From contig CM082596.2 in NCBI GenBank assembly GCA_040954595.2, positions 1,302,001 to 1,366,000 of the forward strand: a DNA stretch of 64,000 nucleotides, written 5' to 3'. The notes under the pieces were generated by a model. That model worked only from the letters and a program-made list of their open reading frames with translations, did no database searches and was not told the DNA's origin. Shown piece after piece: positions 22,892 through 35,900 of this stretch. Every line of letters starts with the position of its first letter. Position 1 is the stretch's first letter. Both the position numbers and the translations under genes were made by a program. The DNA comes from Balanoglossus misakiensis (Eukaryota > Hemichordata).

Positions 22892-24776
22892 ATGGGGGAC
22901 TTTCTCGAAGACAGACAATTAACTTTGAGGGTAGCTCGTCGCATAAGTGAAGTCTTCAGGAGCCCAGATTTTCTAAAGAAGATGCTAGAAGCAATTGATC
23001 CGACTGTTGGAGACCAAAAGAAGCTCGTCTCAAGGCAGGCAGAACTACGTCGAACAGTTCACCAGGACATACTTGAGGAATTGGACGCCATCTACAATGG
23101 CGATAGTTTGACAGTATTGAACGTAGAAATTCTCCGTATCTATGCCGATGACGAAGAGGTGGGTAGAAATCGAGATGTTCCATCTGGAGAAAGTCTTGGA
23201 TATTGGGCAAATACTTAAGTCTGTCTGTATAAAGGTGTAGAAATCGTAACTTTTTGATTATATGCAAAAGACAAAAGTGTAGTTGTTTCACATATTTTAT
23301 GTGATGCCCTTAAAATCTCTATTTCAGATCACGCAAACCTTGGCCAACACTGTCGCTAGATTTTATGCTACTGCTTTTAAAGTCGTCGAAATCGGAACAC
23401 CAGCTCCGGAAATTTCCCTGGTTGACATGGAAACGCGTCAAGATATTCCTCTGTTGGGTTTGAGTACTTCTGTGGACAAGCCACTAGTTTTCGTAGCATC
23501 GTCATTATCCTGACCCCCGTTGAGGGTGAGTAACTAACTATACAAGTGGGCGAACCATTTCAAATTATTACGTGTTTTGACTTTCTTGAGGGAGGGGATG
23601 ATTTGAAAATTGACGTGTGAATTTTGGCCTTGATGAAAATGCTGATGTTTACTCTCTTTTCCAGGCCGTTGTTCACAGCGGCTCGCTGAAGACACTGTAC
23701 GAGGACTACAAAGACAAAGTCGATATCTGCATGGTTTATCTGATAGAAGCCCACGCCAAAGGATCTCACCTGGAAAGAGGTCCTCACTATAGCATCATTA
23801 CTCAACATCAGGTGCTGGATGACAGAATTCATGCAGCCAAGTAAGGCTTTTTTTAAATTTTCACGTTAATTGACCAGGATCACTGTAATTATCGAGTTAT
23901 ATCACGCACAACCGAGTTATATCACGCACGACCGAACTAACCAAAAATGCATGCGAATTTGCTATTGTTGGAGTTCACCTCGTTTCTGAAGAAACAAAGG
24001 CACGGTTACACTGACTGGTAGATGGCGCCCAAAGGTTTTACATCTCATGAATATGTAGAGATTCCATGTTCTTTTGGTGAATATTAATTAATTAGAATAA
24101 CAGGGAACGTGTACTCACTTATTTGTTGCTGGAACGGGCCATGGCAAATCCCAAGGAACGGCAGTTTCTTTCGACAAACAGTCCTGCAAATTTTGGTACA
24201 ACCAGTCAACCGACATCTTCTTCATTGTTTCCTGCTTCACATCTTAGACGAATTTTGAATAATAAATACATACATGCATGAGTGTCAACGATCCGACACG
24301 ATCCCTCGAGGTGGCGCGTGCTTCAGGTGTAAGTACGTGGTGAAGCTATGCACGTGACCACTCTCAGCCAATGGAAATCTAGGTGTTGCACGGCGAATAA
24401 TACACCCCCCCCCCCCCCAGGTATTGTTCATATATGAACAAAACCGACTTGATGATTCAGCCAACCACATGTACTTATGTGTTTTATAATTATAATAATT
24501 ACGGTCTAATTTTAAAGGTTGCTGATTGAACTGGATACTGAACACCAAACGTTTACCAGTGACATCAAGGATACGAGTAAAGTGCGTTTGGTACTGGACA
24601 ACATGGCAAACGATTTCAGTTTGAGTTTTGGAGCGATGCCAGACAGAGTTATCGTGATTGAAGACAAGAAAGTGGCTTTCATCGGTGCCAACATTAGTGA
24701 ACAGATGAACAAAGTAATAGTTACAACGGATGAGGTCCGTCAATGGTTGGAGAAAAGATTTTCAACAGATGAATAA
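22892..24776 (+). CDS. Iodothyronine-deiodinase-family selenoprotein
   Basis: Four exons (22892-23158, 23328-23525, 23665-23840, 24518-24776) join into 300 codons if the TGA at 23511-23513 is read as selenocysteine. This gives a 299-residue protein, near the usual 250-280. The thioredoxin-like deiodinase core is clear: KPLVFVASSLS, Sec151, PPL, then CMVYLIEAHAKG (family motif IEEAH) with the conserved His185, TQHQVLDDRIHAA, and a C-terminal segment SLSFGAMPDRVIVIEDKKVAFIG read in two parts, matching YGALPER...G...YKG of known enzymes. The family reductively removes iodine from iodothyronines using Sec. Unlike vertebrate DIO1-3, the N-terminal 89 residues show no transmembrane helix, only amphipathic helix, so a cytosolic enzyme is likely. 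The residues before Sec (SSLS) differ from the usual SCT. The substrate may be thyronine-like or another halogenated compound. The start follows an acceptor and two bases of UTR. Confidence 0.9.
23511..23513 (+). other. In-frame TGA recoded as selenocysteine
   Basis: The TGA sits between Ser and Pro-Pro at the exact active-site position of deiodinases. The frame stays open for four codons to a GTGAGT donor and continues through two more exons that carry the rest of the fold. A SECIS structure in the 3' UTR supports recoding. If read as stop, the protein would end just before its catalytic residue. Confidence 0.92.
24405..24418 (+). repeat. Run of 14 C in deiodinase intron 3
   Basis: A homopolymer C tract about 100 bases before the last exon's acceptor. 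It lies inside the intron and does not form the acceptor itself. Confidence 0.85.
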
Positions 24777-24931
24777 ACCCTGTAGTGTTCAAATGTATCA
24801 CCATTTAACAAATGAGTATTAGACTTCATGGTGAATTAGTACGATTGCTGAAACTAAATTTGAAGAAACATTTGCATATAATCAAGTTGCACCTGTTAAT
24901 GAAAATACACATTCACTCTACAAGGTGTTGT

Positions 24932-25002
24932 TTGGCAATATAATGACGTCATATAGGTAAGTGAGATTCACCCTGTGTGACTGATACAAAGGTCATTGCC
25001 AA
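24932..25002 (+). promoter_or_regulatory. SECIS element (form 2-like) in the deiodinase 3' UTR
   Basis: About 155 bases after the stop codon the RNA can fold as follows. Basal helix of 8 perfect pairs: TTGGCAAT (24932-24939) with ATTGCCAA (24995-25002). Then the SECIS core: ATGA (24943-24946) opposite TGAT (24982-24985), the sheared G.A quartet. Then a 10-pair helix: GTCATATAGG (24948-24957) with CCTGTGTGAC (24972-24981), three of them G-U. Then the unpaired TAA with the conserved AA (24959-24960), and a 4-pair mini-helix GTGA/TCAC closed by GAT. The small upper helix defines form 2. This is the signal that recruits SBP2 and EFSec to decode the TGA. Confidence 0.9.
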
Positions 25003-25386
25003 CTCCCATTAGGCAGAGTACAATGTGTATTTTCAATTATTGGGGTGCTTTACTCATTTTTAATGCTTCTTGTAACTTTGAATGATGTATGATGTCATAG
25101 CAACAAAACACCAGGATGTAAAGGTCACCCAGGGGTCAAGAAAGTGGCCTATTGTAAACCTGCATAAAGTCTTCTCTAACAAATTAATGCCATGAATGCT
25201 ACACATATTAGTACACATACATGTAAAAATTATATTGGATTTCAATGATTATAAAGTATGTATTCAATAGCAAAATATATCCGAGAATTCCTGCAAGTCT
25301 GCATGGTGGAACGCATCTGTTGATCTTACAATAATTAACTGCTATACATGTACAAAGATAGACTTACATGAAAATTAAAAGTTGCC

Positions 25387-25392
25387 AATAAA
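25387..25392 (+). terminator. Candidate poly(A) signal of the deiodinase gene
   Basis: AATAAA about 610 bases after the stop, beyond the SECIS, so a transcript ending here contains the SECIS. It is followed by a TG-rich stretch that could act as the downstream GU element. Confidence 0.55.
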
Positions 25393-25415
25393 GATTTGGG
25401 CTAAGGAGAGAGTCA

Positions 25416-25459
25416 TGTGTGTGTGCGTGTGTGTGTGTGTCTGTGTGTGTGTGTGTGTG
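25416..25459 (+). repeat. (TG)n microsatellite
   Basis: About 44 bases of TG dinucleotides with two interruptions, between the convergent 3' ends of the deiodinase and villin genes. Confidence 0.9.
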
Positions 25460-25606
25460 AAGGCTGTGAGATATGGAATACAAAAGTCTGTGGAAGTCAC
25501 TCATGTGATTAGGTGTCTATGAATTATGTGTGTAAAAATGCCTGACAACCAGGGCTGGTCATTACAATATAAAATACACAACATATATTATTGGAAAGCG
25601 GAATTT

Positions 25607-25612
25607 TTTATT
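25607..25612 (-). terminator. Candidate poly(A) signal of the villin gene
   Basis: A perfect AATAAA on the minus strand about 1.4 kb after the villin stop codon. A weaker ATTAAA lies nearer, at 26613-26618. If the distal one is used, the two convergent transcripts end only about 200 bases apart. Confidence 0.35.
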
Positions 25613-26989
25613 ATTTTAGTAGCAATTCATTTTCACAGAGAATTCTCACTGTGGACTGGATTCAAAGTATTCTGCTGTGTCTACGTAACTGTACTCTGCT
25701 AGTGGTACAAAAATACTAGATTACAAGATAAATACTTTTGTAATTATTCCATGATTTCAGAATTCATCTGGGGTTTATCACCATTAAGCATCACAACATA
25801 AAAAGAAGTAAATTTCATTTTTTAAAATAAACCCAAAAATTGACCACTTCTGTCAGCACCAACTGCACAGTAACTAGCATTTTGCTGTTATTCAGAATTA
25901 GTTATGAAAATTATTCATGCAATATATTACTTTGTAGAGTACATTTTGTTTAATTTTTGATATTTGCCTAAAATCAAGGTGTTTCTTGAATAATGATAGA
26001 GTTGACAATCTAAATGTTTTTTTTGCCAGGATGTCTGGAAAACCTGCGATGGTTTGTTTGCATGAAAATAACTTTGCTGCTCAAAAACAGAGTGAGAAAG
26101 TTCTTCCATACAGTGAATACAATACACTGAATTGTATGGTTTGCCCATAATTGAAAATTAGTTTGTTCAGCTTAATTTTGTAACATGGTTCCATAAAATT
26201 CAAATTACATGATACAAGTTTTCATATCTGAAAACTTGAACAGATCTTGATACTCCGTAAGTATGACTATTTCATTTTTCCATCACCGGCAGCAATTGTT
26301 TGAGAGCTGAAGATGCCATATAAGTAACCATGGTAACTAATGCTGGATATGCCTGTTTTTATGATCACATGACTGTCATGTGACAATCCCACTATGATGA
26401 ATATTGCCTAACACACCTTGAAACTTTCATAATGCACTTTTTCAGGCAAGTATCAGTAAAAATTTGTATCTGGTGGCGAGTACATAACACTAAAAAAGAA
26501 ACCAAATTAAATTGGAGTTTTGGTTCACTATTAAAAATATCTTGTATTTTAACAGAGTCCTATATTTACTTATACCACAAATTAGGCTTTGCTATTTTTA
26601 TCATATCTACAGTTTAATAATATATTGCTTTTCGAAACGTCATCATCATGGCCATCATCATCAATATTGTTGCAACTGTATTACTAAAACTTACTGTTAA
26701 AATTCTAATGTTGTTCCTAAAGTCCAGATATATGTAGTTCCAGTCCACTGTGTTGTATGACGTCTCATGAAGGACACTTGGACAAATTAACTGTCTGCAT
26801 CTGATAACAAGACTTGATTGTGGATCTTCATGCTAAATATGATTGATCTGTTGTTCATCAGCTGTAAGACTTGGGTAAAATCCTACACTATAATATGCTA
26901 ATATTTCAGAGAGAACAATAGTACAAAAGTGTTGACCATCACCACTAGATCTGACGACTATCTACAAAGGACTTCTTGGGGTTTTCGAT

Positions 26990-29900
26990 TTAGAAAAGAC
27001 CAGCTTTTTTCTTCAGCTCATTCTTCTTCCACTGTGGCTTTCCGGTATAGGTTGGATAATCCATTCCGAAAAGCTGCATGAAAACCTCATCAGACAAGTA
27101 GAACTGTAAAACAAAAAAATCCCGGAAAAAATTGAATATATATTTACAAACTCTTGGCCATCCAGGTGAAATTGTAATTAGTGTATCGCAACTGTCCATC
27201 ATAACTGCAGCTAAACGTCCATTATCACTGTATAAACTGAGAGGGATGGACCAAAATGTAGAGCATAGGTACCAGGTGGCCACATACATATAAGGATAGG
27301 CATGGACTGAAACAAGAAACATACTTCTTTCTTTGTTGCATCAACACCCAAAGGCAGTTCTTCTGCCTGAAGCTCCTCTAAGGAGAATTTGGGATAACTT
27401 GTTGGGTCATCTGCTCCAGCACCTCCTGCTGATGGACCCACGTTCAAATCCTTTGAAAGAAAAAATAATAATAAAGTAAGCATACATAACATTGCTACAT
27501 TGCTCCTGTATTCCATCTTTCAAAACAACTTCAAAGGGTACTCACTGATGAAATGACTTTGACTCCAGCATTCTGATCTCCAAGTTCAGCTTTGAGCTGC
27601 TCGTAGCTTTTTCCTTCCTGTGAAGTGGAAAAAACAAAGAGACTTTGAAATCAATGATACAACTACAAAACGTAAAAAGGTACAAGTCATCTGAAATATT
27701 GCCATGTCCCATACTGACATACTTTATGACATTTGCACCTCATTGCTCCTTTATTCAACAAGAATTTGTTCAAGTCAGGGTAGAATTTTATCTTCACCAC
27801 GGGCCTGAATCATGAAGATGTCATCATGAAGATGTCATCTCCACAAAACTGGCGTGCAAGACTTCATGTGAACAAGAAGAGGACCTACACTCCATTTATT
27901 AGGATTCCACGCCATGAACCAACCAGTAAATGTTGGTGGTTCAAAACCTTGTTTGACTGCGATTAAAGCAGTATCTTCATCTCTGCCACTGGGATCAGTT
28001 CTGATGTAATCCTGTAGGCAGAAAATAAACATTGGATTATTTAAGAATCAATACAAGAACACAGCATTGACACATCTTTTCATATGGTTTTGGAGCCCAT
28101 GGAATGTCAGGGGTTAAGTCTGGACTGAACCATGGTGGTGAAAGGGTTAAGTATATAAGTTGCAATTTGAATTTGCCTGTTCACTGACAGAAATAACTTA
28201 CTCTAGCAGTGTTGACAGCTTCTTTCTTCTCAGTATCATTTGCACCAGACCCAATCCAGATGAAAACCTGTAATATGGATGTGATAGACATTGTAAATAC
28301 TAGACAAAATGCTTGGAAGATGTTTCATCTACACAGCAATTTGAATGTTGGCAAAGGCAATGAATCAGATTGGAGACAAGAATTTCAAAGCATGTAAAAG
28401 AGACTTACTTCATCCCATGTATCCAGAAGCATGACATCATCTTCAATGAGGTCTTCTTGAGTAAAGTCATCAATCTGTTCAACACGGAAACTTCCGGATG
28501 CGTTTGAACCTTGGAAGAGACGTGGTGGATGATCCAGTTCAGATTCCTAAAATTCCGGGAAAAACACCAATATTTGTAATAGATTCATTACAAGTATGTC
28601 TATCAACTTGCAAACTAACCTGCACCACAGCTTTGCTTTCTGCAATCAACATTTATCCCAATTGTTGTTACTCTCTACCGATTTCTCATGTCTCTCGATG
28701 TAAGATTTCTATTGTACAATACACAAACATACCTGCATTCTTGGTGTTGAAGCATATGGTACTTTGCCTCCCAAAGCGCTCCAGAAATCAGTGGGTTCTT
28801 GTCCCTCAGGCACCATTGTGTATTCACTGTCAAAGAAACCAAACACAGTATTAGCTTTACCCATTCTCCACTATGGTCCGGTTCAAACCTATTGTATTCT
28901 ATGGTAAGGTTGGACCTATAGAGAGGATCTGGGGGTGACAAGGTTAAGATAACTTTCTTGGCAGCACATGGATGCAAAATAACCATGAAGCAGTATCTGA
29001 CGATTTGATCCTAGATACTGAAGTGTGTGTTGTAGTGTTTGGAGTTCTTGTGATAAAGACTACGATGGCATATCATCAAGCAGTATGAAGTTCTTACCGT
29101 GGAGATATGGATTTGCAAATTTGTTTGGCTAATTCTCTCTCATCACCGCTGCATCCCTGCAAGGTAAAAACACACACTCATTAGGAACAAATCAATGGAA
29201 ATGCATGAAAACATGAAGTTAGAAGAGTCAAAAGGAAATTATTTTACCTTGCCACACCAGAGATAAATATTCTTTGGTGTCTGGGTAACAAACACATCGT
29301 TGGAGTTCAGTGATGAAGCGACAGCATCAACCTGGAAGTACAAAACATTGTCTTTTAATACCAGTCACTGAAAATACAAACTACATTTCACATTAAGCAT
29401 CAAAGAGTGCCAGTTTATTACTTTTCTATAGAACCCTGCAGTAGTCTGTGGGCCATATTTTATTAACGAGTAGGCTTAATGCTAGGCCTGATCACTTCAC
29501 AAAAATGTTAAATACTTACTTCATAAGCCTTGGTTGAGAGTTCACTTGTTCCACGGACTTGGAACATCCTGACACCACCAGTGTAAGCCTTGTCTTTTTG
29601 ATTGGTGTTTTTGAAAGCACTGCTTTTGCCACCCTGTGAGTTGACAGAAGATACAAAAGGAAGGGAAAAGAAAAATACAGGAAATCTGTCAATTTTCACT
29701 CTTTAACAAACTGTGTCATGTGTACCAGGATAACCATGACGAGACAGGACCACCAGACAGGACTACCAGATGGACAATTCTGGATGAGAGGATAGATGGG
29801 GCCACCAAGAATTTGACTGAGACATTCGTAACCATGGCTACATCATATCACAGATTGAGAAGATCAAGTTCAACACTATTTGGTTGACAGAATAGTAGAA

Positions 29901-32900
29901 GACAGTAATTATCCATGGCGGTTTCATATTCATTGCCATGAAGTTCTTCAGTGTCTGCATGACTCAAAAACACAGTAACCGTACAATTTCCACAAACAAG
30001 AAAACATAGCCATATCAAACAGGAAGAGGACAGAATCAGATTTCTTCTGGTGACCTCTAAAAAACACCGATGTTCATAAAAAATCAAATGAGGGTAGATC
30101 CAGGGCTACCAAAAGTGAAAGAGTAAAACGACAGAGAATACATGGCAAATATCAAAACTTACGGCTATTGGCCTTTTTACATTCATGTTGTAGTGTCACA
30201 AAAACGCTCCACATATAAGTGTAAGTGCACAATATTTTGTGTTTGCTGAGCTTTTCTTAACATCTCACTCTTTGCTAACCTTTTATGTGTCCTCTTACAT
30301 GAGGTATAACACATGTTAGTGTTGACATTCTCACCCGTTATTATGTCATGTTGATCGACCCACTGAGTTACCACCAAAATGCCACAGTGAAATTATCCTG
30401 CCCAATATACATCAAACATGTTTAATTCAAATTTCTAGTCAAATTACTGACTAAATATTTACCTACAGTACATTGTACAGTTTGAAAGGAACGAAAACGT
30501 TTTGCACAGCTGAATCACTACAGTTACTTGAGTGGCCAACCTAATAATTGGTACCCTGGTAATGGTGGAAAGTCAATGGGCAACCAGTACTGTAAGTACA
30601 TCTATATAATCTCTAAATCACCAAAAGTGTTCATGCAGTTATGTGCACTCTAAGTATTGGAAAAATAACATTCAACTTTGTCATCATAAAATAAATACTT
30701 GTTCTGCATATCAACAATAATTCAATATCCCCAAAGAATTTACTTGTCAATACATTCAAGTTCGGACTTGTCAGTGATGATTTACACAGGCTTATGTGTA
30801 AACTGTATAATTATGTATTGATAAGTCGTACAATCAAAGTATATATTTGTTGACCTTTGCTGATTAGTGGACAAGGAACACATTTTTCTTCTCTGGAAAT
30901 GGTTTTTGAGATGGAATAAAAAGCCCAACCCGGTGACGTGATATTCAGGGGATGAGGGGAGTTGTCAAACCAGATGCAAATGTAAACACTGTATGCAGTA
31001 TAACACAGGACTAGAATCCCCGAGTATATCATTGGTACAGTAACTGTTCATGGAAAAAGTAGACCGACGGATTTTGATCAGATTGACTTTTGCTCGTTGT
31101 ATCATACAAATTTGGGCTTGACACTTGTTGTGTTCAGTGATGGGATCCCATAAAGGGCCAGCTTTTTGGTGATGAACTATGTGAGATGTTAACCTTATAA
31201 CCCCTGATCCCTATGCTTTCATTCCACACCATTTGTGCCATGCATAACCTGGACATTCTCCATGGACTGAAGATCAGTCTGTGATATGAGGCAGGACCCC
31301 ATTGATATGGAGATGACCCCCGATGTGTGCATCCCATGTTGTGAGTACAGATCACCTAGTAAACTGCCCTACCTATTACATACATGACACCCATTGATTA
31401 GAAATGAAAACCGCCGAGTTAAAATGACAAGATGACAAGAAACCCCAACAAGAAGCTACCACTATCTACTAGATATACATAGCAGTTGAAATAACTTGCT
31501 CTAAATCTGCTTCATACATTTGTCCAATTTTGTTCCAATTTGAGCACTTGCATTTTTGTTAGTAACATTACCTTAAACTTATCTTATGTGTTACCATGGT
31601 GAACTCAGGTCAACATGCAATGTCAGAAGGCACCTATTTGCATTTGTCTATCCACCTACTTTCCGCAGGCACACACGCACATGTCCACACCCTGAAGGGG
31701 CGTGTACGAGGGCTCGGGCAGCAAGGCAGAGGCGACTTGGCAATTCTCTTATACCCATACCTTATGAATGACGAGGGTACCCTCAAACATGGCCAACAAA
31801 TGGGGTGGTTCCTTTCCCATAACGACTCGAACCTGTTGTCATGTTTACATACGGAGGAGAAAAGAGACAGAAGATTTGAGGAGTCATAAATATTGAACAG
31901 GTGTACACCCGTTCCAAACCTTACCTTGTGTATGATCAATTTGCCCTGAAACATAGCGAGAAAATGATTGCATTCCTTGCCCATCACTTGTCGAATCTAC
32001 AAAAATAAAGTTGTGGTTTAGTTGGTGCGGTTTTAGTCATAACAACCATCACAATGGCAGCATTAACATCAGTTTGGACATACGCCATGTAACATGCACG
32101 TTTCTGTGATGAGAATGAATATGATGTGTTAGTAGTGCATTTGTGTGTAAGTACATACTCCATGATAGATTACAAAATTTACACTATATCAAAAGTACCA
32201 CCAGTTTCTTAGACTTCGACCAAATACTTCAGAAATGATCGGTGGAATTTTGAGCAATTTTAACTCTTTCACTGCCAAGTTTTCGTCCAAATCAGTTAAA
32301 AATTTGGACCAGGAATGAAAAGATCCAAGCAAAATTAAGGGTAAGTAATTTCGGTATCTGGGACTAACATCAAACTCAACAAAAATCACAATGTTTTTGC
32401 CAATTTGATGATCAACTTCACATGTTCTACAGATGCGTTCTCATGGTGGCAGGTTTTTAGAGGTTGTTTTAACTTTTATTCAAGTGATCTTCACGGTTAA
32501 TTATGTTACATGATGTTAGGTATGTTTTTACTGTCAGATGTGTTACATCAATTAATGGAGCGACAATGTAACATTAAAGTATCTTGTTCCAGGCATTACA
32601 TGCTATGTTAGAGGAAACAAAATGTTAACAAAAAGAATTTAACAAAAGAATTAACATTCCTGTGAGATACATGCACACTACAAGAAAGTGAAGTAAAAAT
32701 CTGGGATGTTAACAGTAACTGCAGAACTATGGGCTTGGGAGGAAGCAATATTTCAACACAAAAACTCAAAAGAAAAACTGAACTGTCAACATAATGTGTG
32801 TAGCTCATGATACCATGGCAACTGAATGATTGACACTTGCTACAGGTTTAGTATTCACGCCATAGTTACATTGTACACCACACTATGTTTCATGTTTCAT

Positions 32901-35900
32901 GCTTTACATTACAACATTACAGGGGGTAGTTGTAAGTTAATAGGATGGGAATATTCAACATTACATCTGGTTAGTCAGAGACGGGAACTAATTTTACAAT
33001 AACCATGTTAAAAACTGTAACATCCATGACAACATTAGTCACATGATTTAGTGACAAGACCAGATGACAAGTACATGACGTTACATAATGAATCCATGTG
33101 CATATACATTCTCGCAAAAACTGACAGTTATGTGGTTACACAATGACAATGATTTCATGTGCATAACAAATACATGCAATGTACACGGTGCATCATCCAA
33201 AACAAAATATATAAGACAATCATGCAAACATAAACAACATACAACACACACAATACATTCATGCAAGGCTATTAAAAGTTGTCTTAAGTGCATAAACATA
33301 GAATTTCGGGTTGTCTGTCTGTGAGCTTAGATTCCCATTACAACGAGATATTAGTACATGTATGTTAACATCCCCGTCACATTTTCAAAAGTTCCCTAGC
33401 AAATAACGCATATTTTTAATCTGGCTTCACATTATTTTGTTCGTTTTAATAACTTTGCAAATCTCTGTCACACACACACACGCACGCACACTGAAATAGC
33501 TGAGTGGCAAGCATATGCAGCACTTTTAAGCAGAGATAAGTAAGCAATAATGACAGAAGCACATGCAATTCTCAGTAAGCTTTGAAGCAAAGAAGCAGAC
33601 AGCATGTGAATTGTCAGTACAATGAACCCTTTTTCAGTTATCCCACAATGCATTGCTGTTGCCTTTCTAACAGGAAGATGAAACACAGCACTGACTTGAT
33701 GAGAACAAAGCGTGCTGGAGGAACATAGATGCTGCCGAGAAGGCCGTACATAGTATGAGAAGACATGAACATAGAAGGTTGCCAAGAAGAGACATACATG
33801 TAGTGTTATGTTTGACAGGAACATAGTATATTGCAAGGAGATATAGTCAGGCAAATGTGGTTCAGTTTAATGGCCAGGCAATGTCAGAGCCTGGTAGGAC
33901 TGTTGAAGAACAGACAATAACGCAACCTGAAGAGAAATTGAAAGAAAGGGTGAACATTTCACAGAAAGACAACACTGCAGCCTAGAAAGAAATTTAGAGA
34001 GATATGTGTATGTATGAAAGTACAGAGATGGTGTGTTTTACAGAGACAGTGTGCAAGTGATACGAGACATTAAAACTGCCATTGATATTTGGTGTTAGTC
34101 GATGGTGTTAATTTAAAGAGATACAAGTACCATTACAAGTGTGGGCAAGGAATGGAGAACACACCTAAGATTCTAATACAGTATATTTAACCATGCATTA
34201 ATTTTGGAGGATTGAAAGGTTAGAAAGATTAAGAGAAAGTTCTGCTTTCAGCTCAGAAATGCACTGCGTGGGATTTTTGCGCAATCCATCAAACAGTGAT
34301 TGATTCTGCAATAAAGACACATAATAGAGAGAGAAGGTAAAATCTAATAGGCTATGAATTGAAACAAAGCATGCCTGATTCTCTATAATTTCTATGTTTT
34401 GAGCAAATTGCTTTCACAAGCATAGCTATTTTATCACTGCAGAAGTGCAAGGCTGCCAGTAAAATTGGCTAGATCATCTGATTCTCTCGCACATCGAACA
34501 CATCCAGACTCAAATTCTCAATACATGTTTCTCTCATCCATTGCGATTTCAAAACGTTCAAGTAAAGTGTTGTGAATGTTTGCATGTCAGTCTGTCTATC
34601 TGTCTGTATAATGGTTCTGCATTATGTAAAGTGGTGTACTGTTCTGTATGTTTGTTTGTTTGTTTGTTTGTTTGTTTTGTTTGTCTGTTTACCTGTACTG
34701 CAGCCCCTCCCACTTCATCATCCAGTTTCACAGCCATTGCAGCAGATGTGCCCTTCTCATCAGGAGTTGAGTCCAATCCCTGTTAATACAAGTACATAGA
34801 TTGACGTGACTCAAATCCCATAACTCAATACAGAGTGTTAGCTGAAATAAAAGTGGCCACTATATAGAGATGGTCACTACCACTGGTTTAACTGTACTTA
34901 TATCGAGACTATACAGTATGATGCATTACATCACAGCTAAAAATGACATTACCTGCCAATAGTAGACAATGTAGTTTGGTTTTCCGTTGACTTCATAAGT
35001 GTACTTGATGATGTAACAGTCACCACCGAAGAACTGGCCGTACAGGTTCTGTTCCAGAGGTTGCATGTCGAAATCTTCAATCCTGTAGATCTGTCATGGA
35101 ATGAGAGGAGCAAAACACAATGTCAAATCTCAGTCAGACTCATTTAACAGTCAGCGATTGACAACATTCATCAAGTTGAAGCTGCAATCATATATATTTA
35201 TTGACAAAATTGCAGCACCAGGTCTGGTAGCCTGTACTTTACCTTTTATACATTAAGGAAACTGATCTTTTGTCTCTCTCTTCTGAACCGATGTGAGTGC
35301 ATGATGTCTATGTCATATTAGTTTTGCATGGGGGAACAGTATACACATGTTGACTGGCCATGAGGGCAACAGCATACGTCTGTAACCCGAGGGAGAACAG
35401 GAAAATATAGTAACATACCTCCTTCTTGCCAGTGCCATCATCAACCATTTTGCTCTGAGCAGCTCTTTCTGGCTCAGCATGCAGACTTGCAGCATCGAAC
35501 TTGGTCTGCACTGTGTTAGCTGTGTTGGACAAACGGTAGGATGGAGATAGTTATTACTACTGTCATGGCAACAATTGGGATTTTACGATGATAGAACTTG
35601 CTGAGTCTTCATCTTAGTGCTCTGGTGTGAGAGTGTATCTGTGGACCAGATAAAATCTGGTCGTATCTGGTTTGTGGTGGTTGATGTCAGGCTAGGAATG
35701 TCAGGGTTGGGGGGAACGACAAATTGCCAATAGGAGAACTCTGGAAATGGTGACTTCTGTTCACCAGATTTTTAATGGGTGTATACAACTCTCTTGAACA
35801 GCGAGTTTGTTTCATACATCCAGATCAGAACTGGTTTGAACTGGTCTGTCATTCCAGAGTTGACCTACGGCATAATACAAGAGTGTGACGTAAAATGCAT

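Noticed and set aside
22561-22944. 127-codon minus-strand frame upstream of the deiodinase
   Set aside because: It overlaps the deiodinase first exon antisense and has no recognisable domain.
23511-23513. Ordinary stop codon ending a short protein
   Set aside because: It lies exactly at the deiodinase Sec position, the frame stays open to a proper donor, later exons complete the fold, and a SECIS is present downstream.
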